NCBI GenBank assembly: GCA_947565865.1
Contig: CANOHT010000043.1
Span: 1-21,584, forward strand
Reading direction: 5' to 3'
DNA from: an uncultured Clostridia bacterium
GTDB taxonomy: Bacteria > Bacillota > Clostridia > Christensenellales > Aristaeellaceae
DNA length: 21,584 nt
Below the pieces are notes generated by a model. That model saw only the letters and a list, made by a program, of their open reading frames with translations, searched no databases and was not told the origin of the DNA. How positions within the stretch are numbered: position 1 is the first letter of the stretch; each line of letters starts with the position of its first letter. Of this stretch, positions 6,691 through 13,981 are shown piece by piece. Both the position numbers and the translations under genes were made by a program.

Positions 6691-8079
6691 TCAAAGCTGC
6701 GCAGCCGCAAAACCGTCATCGCGCAGCCGCTGAGCCAGCGCTTCCTGCCCGGGCTGAGCGACCAGCAGGCTGATCCGGTGCGCGGCCATGATGGATGGCA
6801 GGTCGCCTTCGCGGGCGGGCAGCACCAGATCCACAGCGCGCAGGGCCTCCAGATCAGCGCGGCGCTGGCGGAAGGGGCAACGGCCCTCCTCCCTCAAGGC
6901 GACGGCCAGATAATCGCCCTGGGCCTTGGCCCGGCCCAGGAAGGCGATCGTCTCGCTGGTCAGGCTGTCGAAGCCGCCCCAGACCAGCACACGCCTGCCT
7001 TCGCCCTGACCGCGGCTGCGCAAAAGGGCGGACTCGAAGCGGACGGCCATCTCCGATGGGGAGACCTCGCTGGTCTTGTCCCGGGTCATCAGCATCAGGG
7101 CCATATCCGCGGGAGAGATTGTCCCGCGCACCACGGCATCCACCCCGGTCACAATGGGCATACTGACCTGATAGCGCCGCGCTAACTGCATGGCGGCGGG
7201 CAGCGCGTTGACGCCCTCCACCACCATGCCCACCTGGCGCACCGCCTCATCCGGCGAGACGCCCTGCCCGATCAGCTTGCCGCAGCGGTTATTGCGGCTG
7301 TGCTGGGAAGTGGCGGTAACGATCAGATCGCCGATGCCCGCCAGACCATTGAAGGTCTGCTCGGCGCACCCCATGGCCAACCCCAGGCGGGAAATCTCTG
7401 CCATGCCCCGGGTAATCAGCGCGGCGCGGGTATTGTCGCCATAGCCCATGCCCGCAGCGATGCCCGACGCCAGGGCGATGATGTTCTTCAGCGCGCCGCA
7501 CAGCTCTACCCCCAGCACATCGGTATTGGTGTAGGTGCGCATACAGGAGTTCATGAAGGCGTCCTGTACGGTTTCCGCCACGGCCATGTCGGTGCAGGCG
7601 GAAACGATGGAGGTGGGCAGATCCATGGCGACCTCCTCGGCATGGGTGGGGCCGGACAGCGCCACCAGACGAAGGCCGGCATGCCGACCGTCCCGGTTCA
7701 GCTCGTCCCAGATGACGCCGCTCATGGTCAGCAGGCTGTCGGGCTCGATACCCTTGGCCACATCCACGATGATCTGTCCATCAGGGATGTAGGGGCGGGC
7801 TTGGTTCGCTGTTGCCCGGACATATACCGAGGGCACGGCAAAAAGCAGCAGCGCCTTTCCCCGGCAGACCTCCTCCAGGCTCTTGGTAAAGCGGATAGCC
7901 TCGGGGATCGCCATATCCGGCAGGTTTGGATGGCGTCGGGTAGCCTGAAGCTCGTCGATCTCCCTGGCGATGGCTGACCATACGGTGACCTCGTGCCCGT
8001 TGCGGTGAAGCAGCCGGGCCAGGGCGATGCCCCAGGTACCGGCGCCCAGCACGCCGACGCGGGAAGCGGTTGCCTTCAT
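6691..8079 (-). CDS. gpsA: NAD(P)H-dependent glycerol-3-phosphate dehydrogenase fused to a degenerate TagD-like cytidylyltransferase domain
   Basis: Residues 1-345 are a complete GpsA, which reduces dihydroxyacetone phosphate to sn-glycerol-3-phosphate for phospholipid synthesis. Visible motifs are the nucleotide-binding loop GAGTWG (12-17), KGIEPD (109-114), SGPTHAEEV, the catalytic Lys198 in GALKN, GDNTRAAL and GIGDLIVT. GpsA proteins usually end near 330-345, whereas this one has 462 residues. The extra domain (about 362-462) reads VLVWGGFDSLTSETIAFLGR, then AKAQGDYLAVAL and AVDLVLP. This follows the start of glycerol-3-phosphate cytidylyltransferase TagD (YGTFDLLHWGH...LERAK..GDYL..A) closely, but the catalytic HxGH is replaced by TSET (374-377) and the C-terminal TagD motif is missing. 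It is probably a non-catalytic ligand-binding or regulatory remnant. AAGGAGG (8087-8093) fixes the start. No convincing promoter was seen. Confidence 0.93.
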   Translation of the reverse strand: MKATASRVGVLGAGTWGIALARLLHRNGHEVTVWSAIAREIDELQATRRHPNLPDMAIPEAIRFTKSLEEVCRGKALLLFAVPSVYVRATANQARPYIPDGQIIVDVAKGIEPDSLLTMSGVIWDELNRDGRHAGLRLVALSGPTHAEEVAMDLPTSIVSACTDMAVAETVQDAFMNSCMRTYTNTDVLGVELCGALKNIIALASGIAAGMGYGDNTRAALITRGMAEISRLGLAMGCAEQTFNGLAGIGDLIVTATSQHSRNNRCGKLIGQGVSPDEAVRQVGMVVEGVNALPAAMQLARRYQVSMPIVTGVDAVVRGTISPADMALMLMTRDKTSEVSPSEMAVRFESALLRSRGQGEGRRVLVWGGFDSLTSETIAFLGRAKAQGDYLAVALREEGRCPFRQRRADLEALRAVDLVLPAREGDLPSIMAAHRISLLVAQPGQEALAQRLRDDGFAAAQL

Positions 8080-8100
8080 GCTCGTTCCTCCTTATGGAAA

Positions 8101-8115
8101 ACCGTTCATAACGGT
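8101..8115. promoter_or_regulatory. Short perfect palindrome in the gpsA leader
   Basis: ACCGTT (8101-8106) and AACGGT (8110-8115) flank CAT, eight bases upstream of the gpsA ribosome site. It could be a small operator or an RNA hairpin. Function is not established. Confidence 0.3.
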
Positions 8116-8270
8116 AGTGCGTCTATGCCTGCTGATAGGTTCGCCCCTGATGGCGGAAACTCCTTCCCATCATCGAAAGTCGCCATGGCGGACAGAGCGG
8201 AGCATATCGAAAAATGCTGATGCTTTAATCAATTTGTCGAAGGGCCGCGACAGCCTGCGCGGGCGCGTTA

Positions 8271-8299
8271 TTGACAGATAATAGCGGTTATGTTATGAT
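8271..8299 (+). promoter_or_regulatory. Near-consensus promoter of the MarR gene
   Basis: TTGACA (8271-8276), a 17-base spacer and TATGAT (8294-8299) form a strong sigma-A promoter. Transcription would start near 8306. This rules out the upstream in-frame TTG (8271) and ATG (8295) as starts of the MarR gene. Confidence 0.88.
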
Positions 8300-8303
8300 T
8301 GCT
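8283..8303. promoter_or_regulatory. Possible MarR autoregulatory operator
   Basis: AGCGGT (8283-8288) and ATTGCT (8298-8303) form an imperfect inverted repeat (AGCRRT halves, G-T tolerant) covering the spacer and -10 of the MarR promoter. MarR proteins often repress their own promoter at such dyads. The match is weak and untested. Confidence 0.3.
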
Positions 8304-8336
8304 AACGTGGAAAGGTATTTGCATGAGGTGAGTGAG

Positions 8337-8765
8337 ATGGACTACGCTTCCTGCGCGAAAGAGATGCTGCAGCTGTTTGCCGAGGCCCGTTGGACAGAAG
8401 CGGGCCGAGCCGTACATCAAGGCATGAGCGGCGAGGCGGCCGTACTTTATGACCTGCGGGAGCATGAGGGCCAGGCGCACCCCCGGGAACTGAGCCAGCG
8501 GCTGGGGGTCAGCACTGCGCGGGTGGCGGCCATTCTGGGACACCTGGAGGAGGCCGGCCTGATTACCCGGCAGCGGCAGAGCGATGACAAGCGGCAAATC
8601 CTGGTGGAGCTGACGGTAACGGGCGCCAGATCGCTGGAGGAATACATCGCTCGGATGCAGGAGCGCTTCCGGCTGATGTTCGAGGCCTTTGGCGAGGAGG
8701 ACACCCTGGCCTATATCCGCCTTCAGCGCAAGATGATGGCCTACTTTCAGCAGCGCCATTCATGA
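8337..8765 (+). CDS. MarR-family transcriptional regulator
   Basis: The product has 142 residues when started at the ATG at 8337, chosen because GAGGTG (8325-8330) lies six bases upstream and the promoter occupies 8271-8299. The winged helix-turn-helix spans roughly residues 45-110: HPRELSQRLGVSTARVAAIL is the recognition region, and RQRQSDDKRQILVELT is the wing with the D-x-R signature of MarR. The flanking helices (MLQLFAEARWTEA and LQRKMMAYFQQ) would form the dimer domain. It diverges from gpsA across 257 bases and precedes citrate synthase by 82 bases, so either neighbour could be a target. The ligand is unknown. The spacing suggests cotranscription with citrate synthase is possible but not certain. 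Confidence 0.9.
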   Translation: MDYASCAKEMLQLFAEARWTEAGRAVHQGMSGEAAVLYDLREHEGQAHPRELSQRLGVSTARVAAILGHLEEAGLITRQRQSDDKRQILVELTVTGARSLEEYIARMQERFRLMFEAFGEEDTLAYIRLQRKMMAYFQQRHS

Positions 8766-8847
8766 CATGCATCCCTCATGCCGCGCCTTTTGGGAGCGGC
8801 GCGAACTATACAATCATTCCACACAGACAGAAGGAGGCGAGTCATCT

Positions 8848-10209
8848 TTGGAAAAGCGTTATTCGGACATCACCCCCTACATTCACGAGCTGGCTGACAT
8901 GTCCAACAGCAATCACCTGATTGAGCCGGCCATGTATGAAAAGCATCATGTGCAGCGGGGCCTTCGGGATATCAACGGCAATGGTGTGGTGGCGGGGCTG
9001 ACGGAAATTTCCTGCATCAAGGCAAAGGAGACGCTGCCGGACGGCACCAAGGTGCCTTGCGACGGCCAGCTGTTCTACCGCGGCGTCAACGTCAGGGATC
9101 TGGTGAACGGCTTCATGAAGGATGGCCGCTATGGCTTTGAGGAAGCGGCGTATCTGCTGCTGATGGGCGAATTGCCCAGCCAGGAGCGGCTTACCGCCTT
9201 CAGCCGTGCCCTGGGCGAATACCGCAGTCTGCCCTCCTCCTTCGTGCGGGATATGATTCTCAAGGCGCCGGGGCGGGACATGATGAACATCATTTCCCGG
9301 TGCGTTTTGGCGCTGTATACCTACGACGATCAGCCGGATGATATTTCCGTGCCCAACGTTTTGCGGCAGTCCCTGCAGCTGATTGCCAACTTCCCGCTGC
9401 TGGCGGTGTACAGTTATCAGGCTTATCTATATTATCATAACAACCGAAGCCTCTACATCCAGATGCCCAAGCCCGAGCTCTCCACAGCGGAGAACCTTCT
9501 GCACCTGATGCGCGGCGGAGACAAATATACCGAGCTGGAGGCCCGCATCCTGGATCTGGCCCTGGTGCTCCACGCTGAGCACGGCGGCGGCAACAATTCC
9601 TCCTTTACCATGCATGTGGTGACGTCCTCCGGCACGGATACCTATTCGGCGGTGGCGGCGGCCCTGGGCTCCCTCCGGGGCCCCCGGCACGGCGGCGCGA
9701 ACATCAAGGTGGTGCGGATGTTCGACGATATGAAGCAGTCCGTCGACATCCGCGATAAGGGCGCCATTAAGGACTATCTGGTGAAGCTGCTGCGCAAGGA
9801 GGCCTTCGACCGCTCGGGCCTGATCTACGGCATGGGCCACGCGGTCTACTCCAAGTCTGATCCCCGGGCGGACATTCTTCGCAGCGCGGCCAAGTCTCTC
9901 TCGGTGGAGGAAAACCTTCCCGAGGAATATGAGCTTTACGAAACCGTGGCGGAGCTGGCGCCGCAGATCATCGCGGAAACCCGGAAAATCTACAAGGGCG
10001 TCAGCGCCAACGTGGACTTCTATTCCGGGCTGGTATACCGGATGCTGGGCATCCCGGACGAGATGTTCACCCCCATCTTCGCCATCGCCCGCATTGCCGG
10101 GTGGAGCGCCCACCGCATTGAGGAAATCCAGTGCGCGGGCAAGATCATCCGCCCGGGTTATACCAGCGTGAAGGACGCGGTGGATTATGTGCCGCTGGAG
10201 GCGCGGTAA
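8848..10209 (+). CDS. gltA: Citrate synthase (Si-type; citrate/2-methylcitrate synthase family)
   Basis: The enzyme condenses acetyl-CoA and oxaloacetate to citrate. Started at TTG 8848, which is served by AGGAGG at 8832-8837 (10-base spacing), the product has 453 residues, beginning LEKRYSDITPYIHELADMS. The active site is intact: His245 in LHAEHGGGNN, His331 in GMGHAVYSKSDPR and Asp390 in NVDFYSG match the His-His-Asp triad, with RGPRHGGAN also present. The N-terminal part (RGLRDINGNGVVAGLTEIS, DGQLFYRGVNVRDLV) is typical of the longer clostridial citrate synthases of about 450 residues. It lies downstream of the MarR gene. A weak -10-like TATACAAT at 8807-8814 has no good -35. It probably supports glutamate biosynthesis. 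The 2-methylcitrate activity cannot be excluded from sequence. Confidence 0.95.
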   Translation: MEKRYSDITPYIHELADMSNSNHLIEPAMYEKHHVQRGLRDINGNGVVAGLTEISCIKAKETLPDGTKVPCDGQLFYRGVNVRDLVNGFMKDGRYGFEEAAYLLLMGELPSQERLTAFSRALGEYRSLPSSFVRDMILKAPGRDMMNIISRCVLALYTYDDQPDDISVPNVLRQSLQLIANFPLLAVYSYQAYLYYHNNRSLYIQMPKPELSTAENLLHLMRGGDKYTELEARILDLALVLHAEHGGGNNSSFTMHVVTSSGTDTYSAVAAALGSLRGPRHGGANIKVVRMFDDMKQSVDIRDKGAIKDYLVKLLRKEAFDRSGLIYGMGHAVYSKSDPRADILRSAAKSLSVEENLPEEYELYETVAELAPQIIAETRKIYKGVSANVDFYSGLVYRMLGIPDEMFTPIFAIARIAGWSAHRIEEIQCAGKIIRPGYTSVKDAVDYVPLEAR

Positions 10210-10220
10210 GCAGGACATAC

Positions 10221-10262
10221 AAGAGCCCCGGACAGCGTTTCTTGCCGCTGTCCGGGGTTCTT
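10221..10262. terminator. Bidirectional terminator between citrate synthase and the permease operon
   Basis: A stem of up to 17 bp (10221-10237 with 10246-10262, including a perfect 12-bp GC core and one G-T pair) encloses an 8-base loop. It is bounded by AAGAG on the left and TTCTT on the right, so it can end transcripts from both convergent units. Confidence 0.85.
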
Positions 10263-10287
10263 GCGTATCCGGCAGATTGGTCTGACG

Positions 10288-11199
10288 TCAGCCCTTGACG
10301 GAACCCATGGTCAGGCCGCTCATGAAGTACTTTTGCAGGAAGGGATAAACGCACAGGATGGGCAGCGCGCCCAGGAAAATCTGCGCCGCCTTGAAGGTGC
10401 GCTCGGAAATTTCGGACATCACCAATTCCTCGCTGGAGGTCATCGACTGGAGATCCGGGTTGATGATGATGGTCCGCAGGTAGCTTTGCAGCGGATAGTT
10501 GTAGGTATGGTTCATGTAGATGATGCCGTCGAACCAGCTGTTCCAGTGATTGACGATGACAAACAGGCTCACCGTGGCCAGCGAGGGCAGGGACAGCGGC
10601 AAATAAATCCGCACAAGCGTTTTGAAATGTCCCGCGCCGTCAATGAATGCGGCTTCCTCAATCTCATGGGGGATGGATCGGAAGAAGTTCATCATCAGCA
10701 CCACGTTGAAAATGGGTACCGCGCCAGGCAGCACCAGGGCCCAGATGGTATCCAGCATACCCAGGTAGCGAATGGTCATGTAGGTGGGGATGAGGCCGCC
10801 GCTGAACATCATTGTGACGATGAAGACCCAGGCGTACTTCCCGCGGGCGCGGAAGGTGTTCTTCTCTTTGGAGAGCGGATAGGCCGTCAGGATGATGGCG
10901 GCCATGGTAATGACATACCCCAGCGCCACGCGCTTGACGGAAATCAGGAAGGCCTGAAGGAACTGGGGCTTGGTCAGCGCGTATTCGTAGGAGGAAAAAG
11001 TAAATTCCACCGGCCATAGCTTCACAAAGCCGGCCGCCGCCGCGTTGGATGAGGATAATGAAACCGCCAGCACGTTGATCAGCGGCAGCAGGCAGATCAG
11101 CGCCGCGCCGGTGAGAAACAGATAATCCACCGCCAGGAAAAGCCTGCGCCCCGGAGACATTTTGATATGCGTACCGGACAATCCATCAAGTCGCTTCAT
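10288..11199 (-). CDS. Carbohydrate ABC transporter permease, CUT1 family (LplC/YtcP-like)
   Basis: The product has 303 residues with about six membrane helices. The EAA loop that contacts the ATPase is clear: EEAAFIDGAGHFKTLVRIYL followed by PLSLP. The N-terminal region (DYLFLTGAALICLLPLINVL) and the C-terminus (YPFLQKYFMSGLTMGSVKG) are typical of the LplC/YtcP branch, which imports oligosaccharides. AAGGAGG (11207-11213) lies seven bases from the ATG and overlaps the stop codon of the upstream permease (11212-11214), so the two permeases are tightly coupled. It is the last gene of the leftward solute-binding protein and permease operon and ends at the bidirectional terminator. The substrate is not revealed by sequence; the neighbouring GH43 suggests a plant-polysaccharide oligosaccharide. 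Confidence 0.94.
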   Translation of the reverse strand: MKRLDGLSGTHIKMSPGRRLFLAVDYLFLTGAALICLLPLINVLAVSLSSSNAAAAGFVKLWPVEFTFSSYEYALTKPQFLQAFLISVKRVALGYVITMAAIILTAYPLSKEKNTFRARGKYAWVFIVTMMFSGGLIPTYMTIRYLGMLDTIWALVLPGAVPIFNVVLMMNFFRSIPHEIEEAAFIDGAGHFKTLVRIYLPLSLPSLATVSLFVIVNHWNSWFDGIIYMNHTYNYPLQSYLRTIIINPDLQSMTSSEELVMSEISERTFKAAQIFLGALPILCVYPFLQKYFMSGLTMGSVKG

Positions 11200-11211
11200 A
11201 TCTCCGCCTCC

Positions 11212-12123
11212 TTAGAATACGCGGTAGTTGGCGAACCGGCCCGCCAGGTATTTGGACAGGGACACCATGATGACCGAAATCACTGACTTGAACAGCCCCA
11301 CCGCCGTGGACACGCTGAACTGCGCCTGCTCCAGACCCAGGCGATACACAAAGGTGTCAATGATATCGCCGGTGGAGTAAACCGACGGGCTGTACAGGTT
11401 GAAAATCTGGTCGAAGCCCGCGTTGAGGATGTTGCCCAGGTTCAGCACGCCCATCAGCGTGACGATGGGCAGAATGCCGGGCAGCGTCACATGCCAGGTC
11501 TGCTTCATGCGGTTCGCGCCGTCAATGGCTGCCGCCTCATATAGGTTGCGATCCACATTGGTCAGCGCGGCCAGGTACACGATGGTATCATAGCCGAAGT
11601 TTTTCCACACGGCGGTTATCACCATGGTGTAGGGGAACCAGGTCTTGTTGCCCAAAAAATAGATGGGGGCGCCGCCAAGGAGGCGTATGACGTCGTTGAT
11701 GATGCCCGAGGAGGGCGACAGCACATCCATCAGCACGCCGCCAAGGATGACCCAGGAAAGAAAATGAGGAAAATACACGATGGTCTGCACCGAGCGTTTG
11801 AAGCCCTTGTGACCGATCTCGTTGAGCATCAGCGCCACAAAGATGGGCACAATCATCCCCACGATGATTTTCAGCACGGCGATGAAGACCGTATTGTACA
11901 GCACGCTGCCCATGTTGGGCAGCTTCGCCATATAGATGAAATTTTCCAGTCCTACCCATTTGGAGCCGAAAAAGCCCTTGGCCGGCTTGAAATTCTGAAA
12001 AGCCATGATGATGCCGAACATGGGCACATAGCTGAAGATCAGAATCAGGACAAGGCCAGGGATCAGCATCAGATGCAGCGGCAGCTCCCGCAGGCGCTTC
12101 TGGATGCGCGGCGACGTGGTCAC
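11212..12123 (-). CDS. Carbohydrate ABC transporter permease, CUT1 family (LplB/YtcP-partner-like)
   Basis: The product has 303 residues with about six membrane helices. The EAA loop is YEAAAIDGANRMKQTWHVTL followed by PGILP. The motif FSYVPMFGIIMAFQNFKPAKG after the first helix is characteristic of the LplB branch. The start is GTG at 12123, with AAGGGGG (12132-12138) eight bases upstream. A strong GC hairpin separates it from the solute-binding protein gene. It forms a heterodimeric channel with the downstream permease. No ATP-binding subunit is encoded in this window, which is usual for systems that share an MsmX-type ATPase (established for Bacillus; inferred here). Confidence 0.94.
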   Translation of the reverse strand: MTTSPRIQKRLRELPLHLMLIPGLVLILIFSYVPMFGIIMAFQNFKPAKGFFGSKWVGLENFIYMAKLPNMGSVLYNTVFIAVLKIIVGMIVPIFVALMLNEIGHKGFKRSVQTIVYFPHFLSWVILGGVLMDVLSPSSGIINDVIRLLGGAPIYFLGNKTWFPYTMVITAVWKNFGYDTIVYLAALTNVDRNLYEAAAIDGANRMKQTWHVTLPGILPIVTLMGVLNLGNILNAGFDQIFNLYSPSVYSTGDIIDTFVYRLGLEQAQFSVSTAVGLFKSVISVIMVSLSKYLAGRFANYRVF

Positions 12124-12144
12124 GGCATCAACCCCCTTGTAATG

Positions 12145-12178
12145 GGCCCCCTGCCGGAGAAACGCGCGGCAGGGGGCC
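12145..12178 (-). other. Intercistronic GC-rich hairpin between the solute-binding protein and permease genes
   Basis: An 11-bp perfect stem (12145-12155 with 12168-12178) encloses a 12-base loop. There is no U-tract on the leftward side. It is more likely to protect the 3' end of the solute-binding protein message, or to attenuate, than to terminate fully. That would allow more binding protein than permease. Confidence 0.6.
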
Positions 12179-12205
12179 GGTCATGGCTGAAAGGATCGCG
12201 GGAAA

Positions 12206-13810
12206 TTACTTGACGGTATTGTACCAGTCGTTCACTTCCTTGGTGATCTCGGTGCCGCCCAGCTTGTAGAAGTCTTCCACATACTTGTCAAAGGCGCTGA
12301 TGTCCTCGCCCATGATGATGCTGGTGAAGGTCTCGGCTTCCATGGCCTCCAGGGTGGACATGTACTTGTTCATGGAATCGGTGGGGGTGCCGTAGAACTT
12401 GTTGGTGATGTAGTTGCCACTGTTTACATACTGCTCGATGACGGCGAAGCTGCTCTTCTCACCGAAGATGCGATCCTGGGTCCAGCCATCGGGGTTCTTG
12501 TCGTTGCGCCAGGTCAGGATACGGTCGTAATAACCGCGCTCTTCGGTGTTCAGGGCAGAGGGATCGCCGGTCTCAAAGGCAGTGCGGATTTTCTTGAAGG
12601 CGTTCAGGTTCTTGCCGGGGTTCTCGTCGCCGATAACGTTGTACTGCCACACGGCGATGCCGGACTCGGAAATGGACAGGGAGTTGTCAGCCTGTTCGCC
12701 ATAGGCGCTCTGATGGCTCCAGTTCAGCAGCTTGATGATGGCCTCGGGATGCTCGCAGTCAGCGCTGACGGCGTAGTAGCGGGACACGGGCATCTTGGTG
12801 ATGGGCATGGCTGCCTCGCTGTCCGCGGACAGAACGGGGAAGGCCTTCCAGTCGGCGTTCGGATCGTTGGCGACGCTGGCGTCCAGGAATGCGCCCGCGG
12901 AGGACATGGTGCCGTACACGACGCCCACCTTGCCGGCGGAAACAGTTTCCTTCACCTTGGCCTTGTCCTTCACGCCGAACTCCGGGTCGATCAGGCCCTC
13001 CTTGTACCAGGCCTGGAGCCTGAGCAGCGCGTCGCGCATTTCAGGCTGTACAGAGCCATAGGCCAGCGTGCCGTCATCCAGCTCAATCCAGCTCATGGGA
13101 TAGGCATGGTAGCCGTAGAACAGACCCACCGCGGTGGCGTGGGCATGCCGGTAGAAATCCTTTTGCAGCGCCAGCCCATAGGTATCGTTCACGCCGTTGC
13201 CGTCGGGATCCTGGGTAGCGAAAGCGCGGATGATGGTTTCCAGCTCATCCAGATTGGTGGGTTCCGCCAAATTGAGCTTATCCAGCCAGTCCGTGCGGAT
13301 GAACAGCACGCCCAGGGCGTCAAAGGAAGAGGCGGTATGGGGAATGGCGTACAGGCGGCCGTTGACCTTGGCGGTCTCAAACTGCTTCATGTCCATCATC
13401 AGGGTATCCTTGGCATATTGATTGGCGTACTGGTCGAACAGGTCGGTCAGATCGTACAGATCGCCCTCCTGGGCCAATTCCTTCAGCTGCGCCGCCTTGA
13501 GCCACATCAGATCCGGCAGGTCGCCCGAAGCGATGGATACGTTCATCTTCTGGTCGAACTGCTCCTCGGCCACGACCCAGTCGTAGGTCAGCTTGATGCC
13601 CAGGTCGCTCAGGAAGCGGTCAATGTAGATATTGTCCTCAATGGTATCGCCGTTCTCAAACTGAATGGCGGAGGACAGGAAGCGCCACGCGGTCAGCTCG
13701 ATGGCAGGATCGTACCTGGCGTCAATTTCCTCCTGCGTTGCCTCGGCCAATGCGCCGCAGACGGTTGCCAGCAGACACAGGGACAAAAGAATGGACAGCC
13801 ATTTCTTCAT
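12206..13810 (-). CDS. Secreted carbohydrate-binding protein of the ABC importer (LplA-like)
   Basis: The product has 534 residues from the ATG at 13810, with GGAGGG (13819-13824) eight bases upstream; the frame extends to 13894 but that part covers the promoter. A signal peptide is clear (KKWLSILLSLCLLATV core, likely signal peptidase I cleavage after GALA). The only nearby Cys follows a Val in ATVC, a poor lipobox, so lipid anchoring is unlikely. The mature part has the group 1 solute-binding features of LplA/YtcQ proteins: SIASGDLPDLMWL, FIRTDWLDKLNLAEPTNLDE and the calcium-loop-like DPDGNGVNDTYGL. It is the first gene of the leftward importer operon and diverges from the kinase gene. It binds the sugar outside the membrane. 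The specific ligand is unknown. Confidence 0.94.
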   Translation of the reverse strand: MKKWLSILLSLCLLATVCGALAEATQEEIDARYDPAIELTAWRFLSSAIQFENGDTIEDNIYIDRFLSDLGIKLTYDWVVAEEQFDQKMNVSIASGDLPDLMWLKAAQLKELAQEGDLYDLTDLFDQYANQYAKDTLMMDMKQFETAKVNGRLYAIPHTASSFDALGVLFIRTDWLDKLNLAEPTNLDELETIIRAFATQDPDGNGVNDTYGLALQKDFYRHAHATAVGLFYGYHAYPMSWIELDDGTLAYGSVQPEMRDALLRLQAWYKEGLIDPEFGVKDKAKVKETVSAGKVGVVYGTMSSAGAFLDASVANDPNADWKAFPVLSADSEAAMPITKMPVSRYYAVSADCEHPEAIIKLLNWSHQSAYGEQADNSLSISESGIAVWQYNVIGDENPGKNLNAFKKIRTAFETGDPSALNTEERGYYDRILTWRNDKNPDGWTQDRIFGEKSSFAVIEQYVNSGNYITNKFYGTPTDSMNKYMSTLEAMEAETFTSIIMGEDISAFDKYVEDFYKLGGTEITKEVNDWYNTVK

Positions 13811-13862
13811 GAAAGGATCCCTCCAATGTGCGTATTCGGAATAGAACCACTCCGTTAATGTT

Positions 13863-13891
13863 ATTTTAGACGCTTTTGAGACCATTGTGTA
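13863..13891 (-). promoter_or_regulatory. Probable promoter of the importer operon
   Basis: On the minus strand TACACA (13886-13891), a 17-base spacer and TAAAAT (13863-13868) form a moderate sigma-A promoter. The weak -35 fits activation by the neighbouring AraC-type regulator. Binding is inferred, not seen. Confidence 0.5.
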
Positions 13892-13933
13892 CATTCATTT
13901 CTTTACAAACCATTCCGCGCTTTACCTCTTGGG

Positions 13934-13962
13934 ATGACAAAACAGCCTCCTTCCTATATAAT
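13934..13962 (+). promoter_or_regulatory. Promoter of the kinase/regulator operon
   Basis: ATGACA (13934-13939, five of six matches), a 17-base spacer and a perfect TATAAT (13957-13962) form a good promoter. The predicted start near 13969 falls on the GGAGG of the kinase gene, so the leader would be only about 13 bases. Confidence 0.7.
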
Positions 13963-13981
13963 ACAATGGAGGTGGACAGTG

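Noticed and set aside
8781..8814. Separate promoter for citrate synthase (TATACAAT at 8807-8814)
   Set aside because: No acceptable -35 box at suitable spacing was found, so the call was not made.
12713..13858. 381-residue plus-strand open frame
   Set aside because: It is antisense to the solute-binding protein gene; the repetitive Gly/Val/Gln composition is typical of shadow frames in GC-rich DNA.
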